Shown: in pieces, positions 24,702 to 33,328 of the stretch
How positions within the stretch are numbered: position 1 is the first letter of the stretch
Layout: every line of letters starts with the position of its first letter
Assembly: GCF_014467015.1 (NCBI RefSeq)
Contig: NZ_CP058559.1
Coordinates: 2,790,001 to 2,854,000, forward strand
Source: Alkalicella caledoniensis
Lineage (GTDB): Bacteria > Bacillota > Proteinivoracia > Proteinivoracales > Proteinivoracaceae
Length of the DNA: 64,000 bases
Reading direction: 5' to 3'
Notes under the pieces: generated by a model
The model's database searches: none
What the model saw: only the letters and a program-made list of their open reading frames with translations
Told to the model about the DNA's origin: nothing
Made by a program: the position numbers and the translations under genes

Positions 24702-25568
24702 ATGAAATACAATAAAAAAATACTATCACTTGTTTTAATTCTTGCATTATCTTTTATTCTTGTAAGTTGTGACATCATACTTGACTCTGAAGATAGTAAG
24801 ATGCCAACTACGGACCTCAAAGTACACTTTATAGATGTTGGTCAAGGTGACTCCATTCTAATCCAGCACAGTGAAAAAACTATCCTCATAGACGGTGGTG
24901 ATAGGAGATATGGCGACACTGTGGTAGGCTACCTAAATAACAATGGAGTTGAACATATAGACATAGTCATATCAACACATCCCCATGCGGACCATATAGG
25001 TGGATTAATTGAAGTGTTAAATAGACTAACCGTAGATGAAGTCATAGACCCAGGAGTTATCCATACAACAAAAACCTTTGAAGACTACCTAACCCTTATA
25101 GATCAAAAAGAAATAATATTTACCCAGGGCAGGGCAGGTATGTCTAGGGAACTAGCTGAAGGAATGAAAATGGAAATACTACATCCGACAAAACCTTCCC
25201 CACGTCACCTAAACGATGCATCCATTGTAGTGAGGATAACCTTTGGTGACATCTCATTTATGTTTACAGGGGACGCCGAAAACCCATCTGAACTTCAAAT
25301 GCTAGAAAGAAATAATGATTTTTCAAGCCAAATTTTAAAAGTAGGACACCATGGTTCTTCCACATCAACCAGCGATGAATTCCTGCAAAAGGTGTCACCG
25401 GAAATAGCAATTATTATGGTTGGAGAAGGCAACAGTTATGGTCATCCCCATAAGGAAACCTTAGAAAAACTTGGGGAATTAAACATAGATGTTTATAGAA
25501 CGGACATAAATGGTACAATAGTAATAACAACAGACGGAACCGAATATCAAATAGATACGCAAAAGTAG
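24702..25568 (+). CDS. ComEC/Rec2-like metallo-beta-lactamase-fold lipoprotein
   Basis: A 288-residue secreted hydrolase anchored as a lipoprotein: signal peptide with lipobox LVSC (Cys ~24). The MBL fold shows HFIDVGQGDSILI, STHPHADHIGGL (HxHxDH metal site, ~residue 92), FTGDAE and VGHHGSSTST. These are hallmarks of the free-standing ComEC C-terminal-like domain, a possible extracellular nuclease or phosphodiesterase. AAGGAGG precedes the ATG. The DUF3006 gene follows 10 bp downstream, a pairing common in Firmicutes. Confidence 0.88.
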   Translation: MKYNKKILSLVLILALSFILVSCDIILDSEDSKMPTTDLKVHFIDVGQGDSILIQHSEKTILIDGGDRRYGDTVVGYLNNNGVEHIDIVISTHPHADHIGGLIEVLNRLTVDEVIDPGVIHTTKTFEDYLTLIDQKEIIFTQGRAGMSRELAEGMKMEILHPTKPSPRHLNDASIVVRITFGDISFMFTGDAENPSELQMLERNNDFSSQILKVGHHGSSTSTSDEFLQKVSPEIAIIMVGEGNSYGHPHKETLEKLGELNIDVYRTDINGTIVITTDGTEYQIDTQK

Positions 25569-25578
25569 GAGGTATACA

Positions 25579-25797
25579 ATGAAGGCAGTAATAGATCGCT
25601 TTGAAGGAGAATACGCAGTACTTCTAATAGAACAAGAAGAAGTGCAAATAGACTTTCCCAAAAGAATGCTACCAGAAAATGTAAAAGAAGGGGACATACT
25701 AAGATTTAACATTGAACTGGACCCAGACGAGACATCCGCCCAAGAAGAGAGGGTAGGTAACCTACTTGAAAAACTAAACAGGAAAAATAAAATATAA
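25579..25797 (+). CDS. DUF3006 family protein
   Basis: A 72-residue protein starting MKAVIDRFEGEYAVLL, the characteristic DUF3006 opening, with FPKRMLPENVKEGD in the middle. It is probably a small beta-barrel. It is translationally close to the MBL lipoprotein gene (10 bp gap, AGGAGG within it). Function unknown; the family is often next to ComEC-like hydrolases. Confidence 0.85.
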   Translation: MKAVIDRFEGEYAVLLIEQEEVQIDFPKRMLPENVKEGDILRFNIELDPDETSAQEERVGNLLEKLNRKNKI

Positions 25798-25806
25798 GAT
25801 TATTAA

Positions 25807-25840
25807 AACAAGCTGTCGTTGGATGGCTTGTTTTTTTCTT
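25807..25840 (+). terminator. Intrinsic terminator
   Basis: ACAAGC / GGCTTGT stem (loop TGTCGTTGGAT) with preceding A run and following T run. Confidence 0.7.
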
Positions 25841-25844
25841 GTCA

Positions 25845-25985
25845 AAGCTGGTAAGAACCGTGAAAGAATCTATTCTGCCGGCAACAGTGGGCCGAAAGTC
25901 CTGGCTGTTAAAAGGTCTGTGTCCATGCTCCAAGCAGGAAAAGAACTCCTCTATGTCAAATACACTAAATATAAACAACTAGGGG
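25845..25985 (+). other. GC-richer leader ahead of the sigma-54 activator, possible structured RNA
   Basis: Between the terminator and the activator start lies about 140 nt with several short complementary segments (AGAAT/ATTCT, GCCGG/CCTGGC, AACAG/CTGTT) and a GTGAAAGA...CTGCCGGCAACAGTGG stretch that vaguely recalls cobalamin or other riboswitch cores. I cannot assign it to a known class. The same stretch is open in the activator frame but lacks a credible start. Confidence 0.3.
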
Positions 25986-25993
25986 GAGTAACC

Positions 25994-27403
25994 ATGTCTG
26001 AAACAACAATTTCCACACAAGAGACTGAACTACAAAAACTCAAAGAAAGTATGGCAATGATGGACGAACTTTGGGATAATGCATCCTATGGCATGGTACT
26101 TGTAGATGAAAAGGGCGCTATCGTAAAATGGAACTACGAAAAGTTCCTAGGTATTTCCGAAAAAGATGTATTAGGAAAGCCTGTTCAAGACGTCATTCAA
26201 AACACTCGCCTTCACATAGTAGTTAAAACAGGAAAAAAGGAAATATGCGACGTGCAAGAAATAAATGGTCATAATGTTATCACATCAAGAGTTCCAATTA
26301 AAAAGGATGGCAAAATAATAGGAGCTGCTGGTACCATACTATTTAGCGACACCAGTGAACTCCACTCACTAGCTAAAAAAATGCAAACCCTTGAAGATAC
26401 TTTAAGTAAGTATAAAGGTGAACTAAGTAAGCTATTAGAAGCTAAATTTTCATTTGAGGATATAGTAACTAGCAACCCCAAAATGATGGAACTGAAAAAT
26501 ATAGCTAAAAGGGTAGCAAAAACAAACTCTACGGTACTAATACAAGGAGAAAGTGGGACAGGTAAAGAACTTTTTGCCCATGCTATACATAAAGAAAGCT
26601 TAAGGAGATACGGAAACTTTGTAACATTAAACTGTGCAGCAATTCCTAAAGAACTACTAGAAGCAGAACTATTTGGATATGAAGAAGGAGCTTTCACAGG
26701 AGCAAAAAAAGGCGGAAAGATAGGTAAATTTGAGCTTGCAGCAGGGGGCACTATCTTACTAGACGAAATTGGTTCTATGCCCTATGAAATGCAATCAAAG
26801 TTACTAAGGGTATTAGAATCTAAAGAGTTTGAACGTGTAGGAGGAACAAGGCCCATAAAACTAGATGCTAGAATAATATCCTCCACAAACGAAAATCTTG
26901 AAAACGAAGTACAAAGGGGAGAATTCCGTAGGGACTTATACTATAGACTAAACGTAATAAAGATAGATATTCCCCCCCTTAGGAACCGTTTAGAGGACAT
27001 AGAGCTACTTTCTAAAAACGTAACTCAAAAACTGGTGTCTGACCTTCAAGTAAACAAAAAAATTCTAGCCCAAGAAACAATTGATAATCTTAAAAGCCAC
27101 CACTGGCCAGGTAATGTAAGGGAACTGAGGAATGTACTAGAGCGAGCTATAAATTTTGCCCCAAAAACAGTGATTTTACCAGAAAATCTTCCAGAATATA
27201 TTATCAGAAACAATAAAAAAACCAGTACAACCACTACAAACAAAACCCTCAAAGAAATAGTAGAAAAAACGGAAATAGAAGCAATAAAACAAGCCATAAC
27301 AAAAGCTCAAGGGAACAGAACCCTAGCAGCCCAACAGCTAAACATACATAGAACGTCATTATACAAAAAGATGGAAAAATACGGAATGCAAATTGAAGAT
27401 TAG
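25994..27403 (+). CDS. Sigma-54-dependent transcriptional activator with PAS domain
   Basis: A 469-residue bacterial enhancer-binding protein. A PAS sensor (about residues 15-120) and short coiled coil precede an AAA+ domain with Walker A GESGTGKELFA (~residue 182), the sigma-54-contacting loop GAFTGA (~235), Walker B ILLDEIGS and an arginine-finger region. A C-terminal Fis-type HTH (GNRTLAAQQLNIHRTSLYKKM) follows. AGGGGGAG lies before ATG 25994; the longer frame from 25823 runs through the leader. The only clear -24/-12 promoter in the window is ahead of the ato operon 3.4 kb downstream, a plausible target. Confidence 0.93.
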   Translation: MSETTISTQETELQKLKESMAMMDELWDNASYGMVLVDEKGAIVKWNYEKFLGISEKDVLGKPVQDVIQNTRLHIVVKTGKKEICDVQEINGHNVITSRVPIKKDGKIIGAAGTILFSDTSELHSLAKKMQTLEDTLSKYKGELSKLLEAKFSFEDIVTSNPKMMELKNIAKRVAKTNSTVLIQGESGTGKELFAHAIHKESLRRYGNFVTLNCAAIPKELLEAELFGYEEGAFTGAKKGGKIGKFELAAGGTILLDEIGSMPYEMQSKLLRVLESKEFERVGGTRPIKLDARIISSTNENLENEVQRGEFRRDLYYRLNVIKIDIPPLRNRLEDIELLSKNVTQKLVSDLQVNKKILAQETIDNLKSHHWPGNVRELRNVLERAINFAPKTVILPENLPEYIIRNNKKTSTTTTNKTLKEIVEKTEIEAIKQAITKAQGNRTLAAQQLNIHRTSLYKKMEKYGMQIED

Positions 27404-27436
27404 CCCCCGCAAGCCCACCCATTCCCCACCCCCATT

Positions 27437-27722
27437 GTAGCCAAGGCTTCAGCCTTGTGCGACTTTCGTAAGCCACCCAAGCAGGTCCACCCACGGTAAA
27501 CCATGGGCTACAACAGCTATTTCGGTGGCAAAAATTCACCCATCTCCAACCCGTCGTAGCCAAAGCTTTAGCCTTGTGCGACCCCCGTAAGCGTCCAAGC
27601 AGGTCGACCCACGGTAAACCATGGGCTACAACAGCTCATTTCGGTGGCAAAAATTCACCCATCTCCAGCCCATTGTAGCCAAGGCTTCAGCCTTGTGCGA
27701 CTCCCAAATGACCCCGCGGTAA
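27437..27722. repeat. RAYT-associated BIME array, upstream block (3 units)
   Basis: Units start with GTAGCC at 27437, 27556 and 27675, a 119-bp period. Each full unit has one REP, GTAG plus palindrome CAAGGCT-TC-AGCCTTG, and about 55 bp on an inverted REP, GTAG plus CCCATGGTTTACC-type palindrome on the minus strand ending GGGCTAC. The third unit is cut after its first REP by the transposase gene. Confidence 0.9.
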
Positions 27723-27734
27723 AGGAGGAAATAC

Positions 27735-28208
27735 ATGGCTAAATTAAAAAGATACTATGAAGAAGGAGCAGTCTACTTTGTTACAACCACAACTCATAAT
27801 AGAACCCCCATATTTAATGATGAAGAAACATGCAATATGCTAATAGAAGTGATTCTGCAAAAAAAGGAGTCCCTTGACTTCGATGTATATGGATTTGTAA
27901 TAATGCCTGACCATGTACATGTGATGATACAACCCCAGGGTACGAAGAACCTATCAGAAATAATTGGACAGATAAAAGGATTATTTAGTAAACAATACAA
28001 AGAAAGAAAAAATACAACACAGCAAATATGGCAGAAAAGGTTTTACGATTACGGAATAAGGAATTTGAAATCAGCCAAACAATCTCTAGATTATATACAC
28101 AAGAACCCATTGGAAGAAGGACTGAAGTTAGCCTTGAAGTATTCCAGCTACAGCTATTATTACCAAGGTGACGAAAGCTTCAAAAGATTATTAACACCAC
28201 TTACATAG
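27735..28208 (+). CDS. REP-associated tyrosine transposase (RAYT, IS200/IS605-related)
   Basis: A 157-residue Y1 transposase-like protein. It has the HUH motif in MPDHVHVMI (~residue 57-65) and a later DYIHKNPLEEG segment (~residue 118) typical of RAYTs. The catalytic Tyr is probably in the YDYGIRN or SLDYIH region; I cannot say which. Known RAYTs nick single-stranded REP DNA at the GTAG tetranucleotide. It is embedded between repeat units carrying GTAG-headed palindromes. AAAGGAGG precedes the ATG. No IS ends flank it, consistent with a domesticated single-copy gene. Confidence 0.9.
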   Translation: MAKLKRYYEEGAVYFVTTTTHNRTPIFNDEETCNMLIEVILQKKESLDFDVYGFVIMPDHVHVMIQPQGTKNLSEIIGQIKGLFSKQYKERKNTTQQIWQKRFYDYGIRNLKSAKQSLDYIHKNPLEEGLKLALKYSSYSYYYQGDESFKRLLTPLT

Positions 28209-28265
28209 CAGTTAAACGCCACACTTCGCTGATCTAATTTGTGTCACCCATTCCCCAACCCCATT

Positions 28266-29300
28266 GTAGCCAATGCTTCAGCCTTGTGCGACCCCCGTAA
28301 GTCACCCAAGCAGGTCCACCCACGGTAAACCATGGGCTACAACAGCTATTTCGGTGGAAAAAATCCACCCATCTCCAGCCCATTGTAGCCAAGGCTTTAG
28401 CCTTGTGCGACCTCCGTAAGCGTCCCAAGCAGGCCCACCCATGGTAAGCCATGGGCTACAACAGCTATTTCGGTGGCAAAAATCCACCCATCTCCAGTCC
28501 ATTGTAGCCAATGCTTTAGCCTTGTGCGACCCCCGTAAGCGTCCCAAACAGGTCCACCCATGGTAAACCATGGGCTACAACAGCTATTTCGGTGGCAAAA
28601 ATCCACCCATCTCCAGCCCATTGTAGCCAATGCTTCAGCCTTGTGCGACCCCCGTAAGCGTCCCAAGCAGGTCTACCCACGGTAAACCATGGGCTACAAC
28701 AGCTATTTTTGGTGGCAAAAAAATCCCACTCCCCAACCCCATTGTAGCCAATGCTTTAGCCTTGAGCGACCCCCTTGCGCAACCCAAACAGGTCCACCCA
28801 TGGTAAACCATGGGCTACAACAGCACATTTCGGCGGCAGAAAACTCCCGCTCCCCAGCCCCAATGTAGCCAAGGCTTAAGCCTTGTGCGACCCACGCAAG
28901 CACCCAAGCAGGTCCACCCATGGTAAACCATGGGCTACAACAGCACATTTCGGCGGCAGAAAACTCCCGCTCCCCAGCCCCGTTGTAGGCAAGGCTTTAG
29001 CCTTGTGCGACCCGCATAAGCGTCCCAAGCAGGTCCACCCATGGTAAACCATGGGCTACAACAGCACATTTCGGTGGACAGAAAACTCCCACACCCCAGC
29101 CACATGTAGCCAAGGCTTTAGCCTTGTGCGACCCACATAAGCGTCCCAAGCAGGTCCACCCATGGTAAACCATGGGCTACAACAGCACATTTCGGTGGAC
29201 AGAAAACTCCCGCTCCCCAGCCCCATTGTAGCCAAGGCTTCAGCCTTGTGCGACCCACAAGCCACCCAAGCAGTTCAACCCACGGTTAACCGTACCACAA
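28266..29300. repeat. RAYT-associated BIME array, downstream block (9 units)
   Basis: GTAG-headed units begin at 28266, 28385, 28504, 28623, 28744, 28865, 28985, 29106 and 29228, a period of 119-122 bp. The first REP is GTAGCCAAGGCTTCAGCCTTG with scattered changes; one copy reads GTAGGC. The opposed REP ends ACCATGGGCTAC. The intervening 44-bp spacer (ACAGCTATTTCGGTGGCAAA and on) is also conserved. The last unit has a decayed second REP. Frames open in the minus direction across these units come from repetition, not coding. Confidence 0.92.
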
Positions 29301-29452
29301 GTAACAGCGGTTTTAAGTATAAATATTACACCTCTTCAAATTCATGCAATATATTAACAAATCATTAACAAGTAACTTGAGAAAAGGGAAACTTAATCAT
29401 ATGGCGAATACAACTGTATGTATAATATAAGATAAAAAAGGTGGTGGTGAAC

Positions 29453-29560
29453 ATGATTAGCGACATTAGTGATATCGGCGGCATTAAATTCATTTTAAGA
29501 TTAAAATTTAGGAGGAGTAATCATGTTGTTACCATTTACAAAGGAAGGAAAGGTACTTAA
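29453..29560 (+). CDS. Possible 35-residue leader ORF overlapping the GNAT gene
   Basis: ATG 29453 has a very strong RBS (AAAGGTGGTGG, 29437-29447). The frame starts MISDISDIGGIKF and ends at TAA 29558-29560, overlapping the first 38 bases of the GNAT gene in another frame. It may couple translation or be a relic. No family is recognised. Confidence 0.35.
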   Translation: MISDISDIGGIKFILRLKFRRSNHVVTIYKGRKGT

Positions 29561-30326
29561 TGAAAAGCCATTTATTGACTATGAGGTTCAATTCAATCTA
29601 ATTCATAGGATAGCAGATGACGAAGGAGCATTTCTGCTACGCTCAGAAGACAATAGCTTAATAATAGCCCAATCAAATATAAAGTTTCCAATGTGGGTTT
29701 GGGTAAACCCAAAGGCTAAAATAAATATACAGAAAGTTATCAAAAAGGTTCATGAGGTTTTTCAGAAACAAGAGAGTTTCAAAATTGTAAGTACACCAGA
29801 ATTTATGAGTTTATTTTTTGAAAAATATAAATGTCAGCACAGGATAGAAATGGAAATGGAATCATATCAGTGTAAAGGGGTTGTAAATCCTAAACACACA
29901 CAAGGAGAACTAACTCTGCCTACAATGGATAATTTGGAAACTATAGCAGAATTTTGTGTAGGATTTATATACGATGGATTTGGTAAAAATGTTTCTAAGG
30001 AAAGTCAAATGGAAAGTGGAAAGAGACTAATACAGTCTGGCAATCTATACACACTTAAAGTAGATGATGAGATTGTTTCCATGGCCAACATTGCACATCG
30101 ATCTCCAAGGCATGGAAGAATTAACAATGTCTATACTCCGCCAACTCATAGAAAAAAAGGATATGCCAGTAAGCTGGTTGCAGATTTAAGTAAGTTGATT
30201 CTAGAAGAGGGACTCACCCCGATACTGTTTACTGATCTAAGCAATCAAACATCAAATAAGGTTTATAAAGATATTGGTTACACAGAGTGTGGCAAAGTAG
30301 TCAACTATGAAGTAAAAAAGCATTAG
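29523..30326 (+). CDS. GNAT family N-acetyltransferase
   Basis: A 267-residue protein whose C-terminal half is a GNAT fold: VYTPPTHRKKGYASKLV (acetyl-CoA pyrophosphate loop R/Q-x-x-G-x-A type, ~residue 203-219) and LFTDLSNQTSNKVYKDIGY. The N-terminal half is a divergent domain, as in several Firmicute GNATs of this length. AGGAGG (29511-29516) precedes the ATG. The substrate is unknown. It is separated from the ato operon by a REP unit and a terminator-like hairpin. Confidence 0.82.
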   Translation: MLLPFTKEGKVLNEKPFIDYEVQFNLIHRIADDEGAFLLRSEDNSLIIAQSNIKFPMWVWVNPKAKINIQKVIKKVHEVFQKQESFKIVSTPEFMSLFFEKYKCQHRIEMEMESYQCKGVVNPKHTQGELTLPTMDNLETIAEFCVGFIYDGFGKNVSKESQMESGKRLIQSGNLYTLKVDDEIVSMANIAHRSPRHGRINNVYTPPTHRKKGYASKLVADLSKLILEEGLTPILFTDLSNQTSNKVYKDIGYTECGKVVNYEVKKH

Positions 30327-30403
30327 ATTAGAACCTTATTAGAGTACAGTGAAGATGTATTTAAAAAGGCTAAGTTAACAGCAAGGAATAGAGATAGTGC
30401 GGA

Positions 30404-30523
30404 GAACCATGGGATACAACAGTACATTTCCGTGGCAGAAAACTCCCACTCCCCAGCCGTTGTAGCCAATGCTTTAGCCTTGTGCGACCCTCGCAATCAA
30501 ACACTGTAGCCATATGGCTACAG
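30404..30523. repeat. Orphan BIME unit and perfect GTAG palindrome
   Basis: A decayed unit end (ACCATGGGATACAACAG), the conserved spacer and a REP starting GTAGCC at 30462 are present. It ends with CTGTAGCCATATGGCTACAG (30504-30523), a perfect 20-bp palindrome with GTAG at both strands' 5' ends. Confidence 0.8.
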
Positions 30524-30566
30524 CACAAAAAAGAGTGTAGATTTTTTTCTACACTCTTTTTTGTGC
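30523..30566. terminator. Perfect 19-bp hairpin, terminator or activator site
   Basis: GCACAAAAAAGAGTGTAGA and its exact complement flank a T6 loop. With T runs on both strands it can terminate transcription. It also holds TGTAGA...TCTACA, similar to a second inverted repeat at 30615-30633, so it may double as an enhancer-binding site. Confidence 0.65.
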
Positions 30567-30614
30567 CTATATAGCAGTGCTTGATTTATCAGAAAATTAA
30601 ATAACTGAACATGA

Positions 30615-30635
30615 ATGTAGAAAAAATGCTACACT
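30615..30635. promoter_or_regulatory. Possible upstream activator site for the ato promoter
   Basis: TGTAG-AAAAAATG-CTACA is an inverted repeat about 130-145 bp before the -24/-12 promoter, the usual distance for enhancer-binding proteins. A related inverted repeat (TGTAGA..TCTACA) lies at 30536-30553. Confidence 0.4.
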
Positions 30636-30760
30636 CATGAAAATAAACCATTATCATCTCAAGTTAATTTTATGCACTACTACACTACAACAAAGAGGAA
30701 GAGACTAATACCACTGGCCTCAACGAACTTAGCTAGAAAAAAATCTAATTACCATAACCC

Positions 30761-30777
30761 TTGGCACAGTACTTGCA
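30761..30777 (+). promoter_or_regulatory. Sigma-54 (-24/-12) promoter of the ato operon
   Basis: TTGGCAC-AGTAC-TTGCA matches the consensus perfectly: GG at 30763-30764 and GC at 30775-30776 with 10 bp between. It lies 39 bp upstream of the thiolase start. Confidence 0.9.
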
Positions 30778-30815
30778 ATATCTATCACAAATGAATTAAT
30801 AGGGGGTAAGAAAAG

Positions 30816-31997
30816 ATGAGAGAAGTTGTTATTGTGGGAGCTGCTAGAACACCCATCGGTAATTTTGGAGGAGCTCTTTCAAGTGTTTCGGCCATAGATC
30901 TAGGTGTAGTAGCAGGTAAAGAAGCAATAAAAAGAGCAGGTATAACACCTGATATGGTAGATGAAGTGATAATGGGTAACATCTTGTCCGCAGGACTTGG
31001 ACAAAACCCAGCAAGACAAGTGGCCATTGGGTGTGATATCCCTGATACGGTACCATCATTGACCCTAAATAAACTTTGTGGATCGGGCTTAAGGGCTGTA
31101 AGTATGGCAGCACAGTTTATAATGCTAGGTGATGCAGATGTTGTATTAGCAGGTGGAATAGAAAGCATGAGTAACGCTCCATACCTAATGCCTAAGGCAA
31201 GATGGGGACAAAAGATGGGCAACGGCGAAATAGTCGATAGCATGATTCAAGACGGTCTAATGGATATATTTAACAACATCCATATGGGTATAACTGCAGA
31301 AAATATTGCAGAAAAATGGAACCTAACCAGAGAAGAACAAGACCAGTTTGCTTTAAATAGCCAACTAAAAGCTGAAGGGGCACAAAAGGCAGGAAAATTT
31401 AAAGATGAAATAGCACCAGTTATTATTCCTCAAAGAAAAGGTGATCCAGTGGTAGTTGACACTGACGAATATCCAAAACACGGTCTCACCATGGAAAAAC
31501 TTGCAAAACTTAGACCAGCCTTTAAGAAAGATGGAACAGTAACAGCAGCTAACGCATCAGGCATAAACGATGGAGCTGCAGCTCTTGTGGTTATGTCCAA
31601 AGAAAAAGCAGATGAACTGGGGTTAGAACCTTTAGTTACTATAAAATCATACGCTTCTGCTGCCCTAGACCCTAAAATCATGGGTTACGGACCAGTTCCT
31701 GCAAGTAGAAAAGCCCTTGCAAAGGCAGGATTGACTGTGGAGGACATTGACCTTGTGGAAGCAAACGAGGCTTTTGCTGCACAATCCCTTGCCGTTGTGA
31801 AAGATTTAAAACTAAATCCCGATAAAGTAAATGTAAATGGTGGAGCAATAGCCCTAGGACATCCCATAGGAGCATCTGGAGCAAGAGTTCTAACAACACT
31901 TATTTATGAGATGGAAAAAAGAGATAGTAAAACAGGGTTAGCTACATTATGTATCGGTGGCGGTCAAGGTGTCGCCATGATAGTAGAACGAAAATAA
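30816..31997 (+). CDS. thlA: Acetyl-CoA acetyltransferase (thiolase)
   Basis: A 393-residue biosynthetic/degradative type II thiolase that interconverts two acetyl-CoA and acetoacetyl-CoA. The nucleophilic Cys is in [12 protein letters not shown] (~residue 88), the His in [15 protein letters not shown] (~347) and the second Cys in LCIGGGQG (~378). The length and NEAFA motif fit a tetrameric thiolase. AGGGGG precedes the ATG. It is the first gene of the sigma-54-controlled operon with CoA-transferase and AtoE, so the likely direction in vivo is cleavage of acetoacetyl-CoA made from imported acetoacetate or butyrate-derived acids. Confidence 0.95.
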   Translation: MREVVIVGAARTPIGNFGGALSSVSAIDLGVVAGKEAIKRAGITPDMVDEVIMGNILSAGLGQNPARQVAIGCDIPDTVPSLTLNKLCGSGLRAVSMAAQFIMLGDADVVLAGGIESMSNAPYLMPKARWGQKMGNGEIVDSMIQDGLMDIFNNIHMGITAENIAEKWNLTREEQDQFALNSQLKAEGAQKAGKFKDEIAPVIIPQRKGDPVVVDTDEYPKHGLTMEKLAKLRPAFKKDGTVTAANASGINDGAAALVVMSKEKADELGLEPLVTIKSYASAALDPKIMGYGPVPASRKALAKAGLTVEDIDLVEANEAFAAQSLAVVKDLKLNPDKVNVNGGAIALGHPIGASGARVLTTLIYEMEKRDSKTGLATLCIGGGQGVAMIVERK

Positions 31998-32012
31998 CGG
32001 AGGTGGTATTAA

Positions 32013-32666
32013 ATGGCTAAAATCATATCCATAGAAGAAGCGGTACAACTAATTAAAGAAGGCTCATCAGTAATGATAGGTGGATTCATGGGCTGTGGTT
32101 CACCACACAGCATTATAGATAAATTAGTGGAAAAAGGAACTAAAAACCTAACTGTTATTGCAAATGATACTGCAACTACGCAATACGGTTTAGGAAAACT
32201 CATAGCCACAAAACAGATAAGCAAAGTTATTACTTCTCATATAGGAACAAACCCAGAGACAGGTAGACAAATGAACGCAAAAGAAACAGAAGTAGATTTA
32301 GTTCCACAAGGAACCCTAGTTGAAAGAATACGCTGTGCAGGTGCTGGACTTGGTGGATTTTTAACACCAACTGGGATAGGCACAGTTGTGGAAGAAGGAA
32401 AAGAAAAAATAACAGTAGGAGGCACCCAGTATCTATTAGAGTTACCTCTAAAAGCAGATATAGCACTACTAGCAGGAGCTAAAGTAGATAAAAAAGGAAA
32501 TGTCTACTACGAAAAATCCACAAGAAACTTTAACCCTATCATGGCAACTGCTGCAGACTTAGTTATAGTGGAAGCAAAGGAAATAGTTGAAGTGGGAGAA
32601 ATAGACCCTAACCATGTTATGACACCAGGAATTTTTGTTGACTACATTGTAGGAGGTGGCAACTAA
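32013..32666 (+). CDS. ctfA: CoA-transferase subunit A (acetate/acetoacetate type)
   Basis: A 217-residue alpha subunit of a family I CoA-transferase (AtoD/ScoA/CtfA). It has VMIGGFMGCGSPHSIID (~residue 20) and the oxyanion-region TPTGIGT (~109). It moves CoA between acetoacetate or short fatty acids and acetyl-CoA or succinyl-CoA. It overlaps subunit B by one base (TAATG). Either atoD or ctfA naming would fit; substrate range is inferred from operon context. Confidence 0.93.
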   Translation: MAKIISIEEAVQLIKEGSSVMIGGFMGCGSPHSIIDKLVEKGTKNLTVIANDTATTQYGLGKLIATKQISKVITSHIGTNPETGRQMNAKETEVDLVPQGTLVERIRCAGAGLGGFLTPTGIGTVVEEGKEKITVGGTQYLLELPLKADIALLAGAKVDKKGNVYYEKSTRNFNPIMATAADLVIVEAKEIVEVGEIDPNHVMTPGIFVDYIVGGGN

Positions 32667-33325
32667 TGGATAAAGGAAGAATCAGAGAAGTAATCGCCAA
32701 AAGGGTATCCCAAGAACTACAAGATGGAGATGTTGTAAACTTAGGTATCGGCTTACCAACACTTGTAGCTAACTATGTTCCAGATGAAATCGATATAATC
32801 CTACAATCTGAAAATGGTTTTTTAGGACTAGGACCAGCTCCTGACTCAGATGACATAGATATGGATCTAACTAACGCTGGAGGTCAACCAGTATCAATTA
32901 AACAAGGAGGCGCGTTCTTTGATAGTGCCACATCCTTTACAATCATAAGGGGTGGGCATGTGGATGTTACAGTACTAGGTGCCCTTCAAGTTGACGAAAA
33001 AGGCAACTTGGCCAACTGGATGATACCAGGGAAAATGGTTCCGGGTATGGGTGGGGCCATGGACTTGGTAGTTGGAGCAAAAAAAGTTATTGTGGCCATG
33101 GAACATACAGCTAAAGGTAATCACAAAATATTAAAGGAATGTTCTCTGCCACTTACTGCAGCTAATCAAGTAAACCTAATAATAACTGAGATGGCCGTTA
33201 TAGAAGTAACAGAAAAAGGCCTACTACTAAAAGAACTAGGACCAGAAACCACAGTGGAAGAAGTAATAGCAGCAACTGAAGTTGAACTAATTATTCCCGA
33301 AAGTATCAATATAATGGACGTTTAA
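32666..33325 (+). CDS. ctfB: CoA-transferase subunit B (acetate/acetoacetate type)
   Basis: A 219-residue beta subunit carrying the catalytic Glu in QSENGFLGLG (~residue 51), the SENG signature of family I CoA-transferases, and GIGLPTLVANY near the N-terminus. Together with subunit A it forms the active enzyme in the cytoplasm. The coding regions overlap by one base, indicating coupled translation. Confidence 0.94.
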   Translation: MDKGRIREVIAKRVSQELQDGDVVNLGIGLPTLVANYVPDEIDIILQSENGFLGLGPAPDSDDIDMDLTNAGGQPVSIKQGGAFFDSATSFTIIRGGHVDVTVLGALQVDEKGNLANWMIPGKMVPGMGGAMDLVVGAKKVIVAMEHTAKGNHKILKECSLPLTAANQVNLIITEMAVIEVTEKGLLLKELGPETTVEEVIAATEVELIIPESINIMDV

Positions 33326-33328
33326 ATT

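Noticed and set aside
25823-25993. N-terminal extension of the sigma-54 activator
   Set aside because: The upstream ATG sits on the terminator tail without an RBS. AGGGGGAG points to ATG 25994, which begins just ahead of the PAS domain.
28234-29265. Several minus-strand frames with nearly identical peptides (WATMGWRWVDF type)
   Set aside because: They arise because the ~120-bp repeat units are open in one phase; the similarity follows from the DNA repeats. No RBS or family supports them.
28266-29300. CRISPR array
   Set aside because: The period is about 120 bp and the whole unit including the spacer is conserved; units are paired palindromes, and no cas genes are near.
30785-31243. 152-codon minus-strand frame inside the thiolase gene
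   Set aside because: It is the antisense shadow of the thiolase coding sequence and also covers its RBS.
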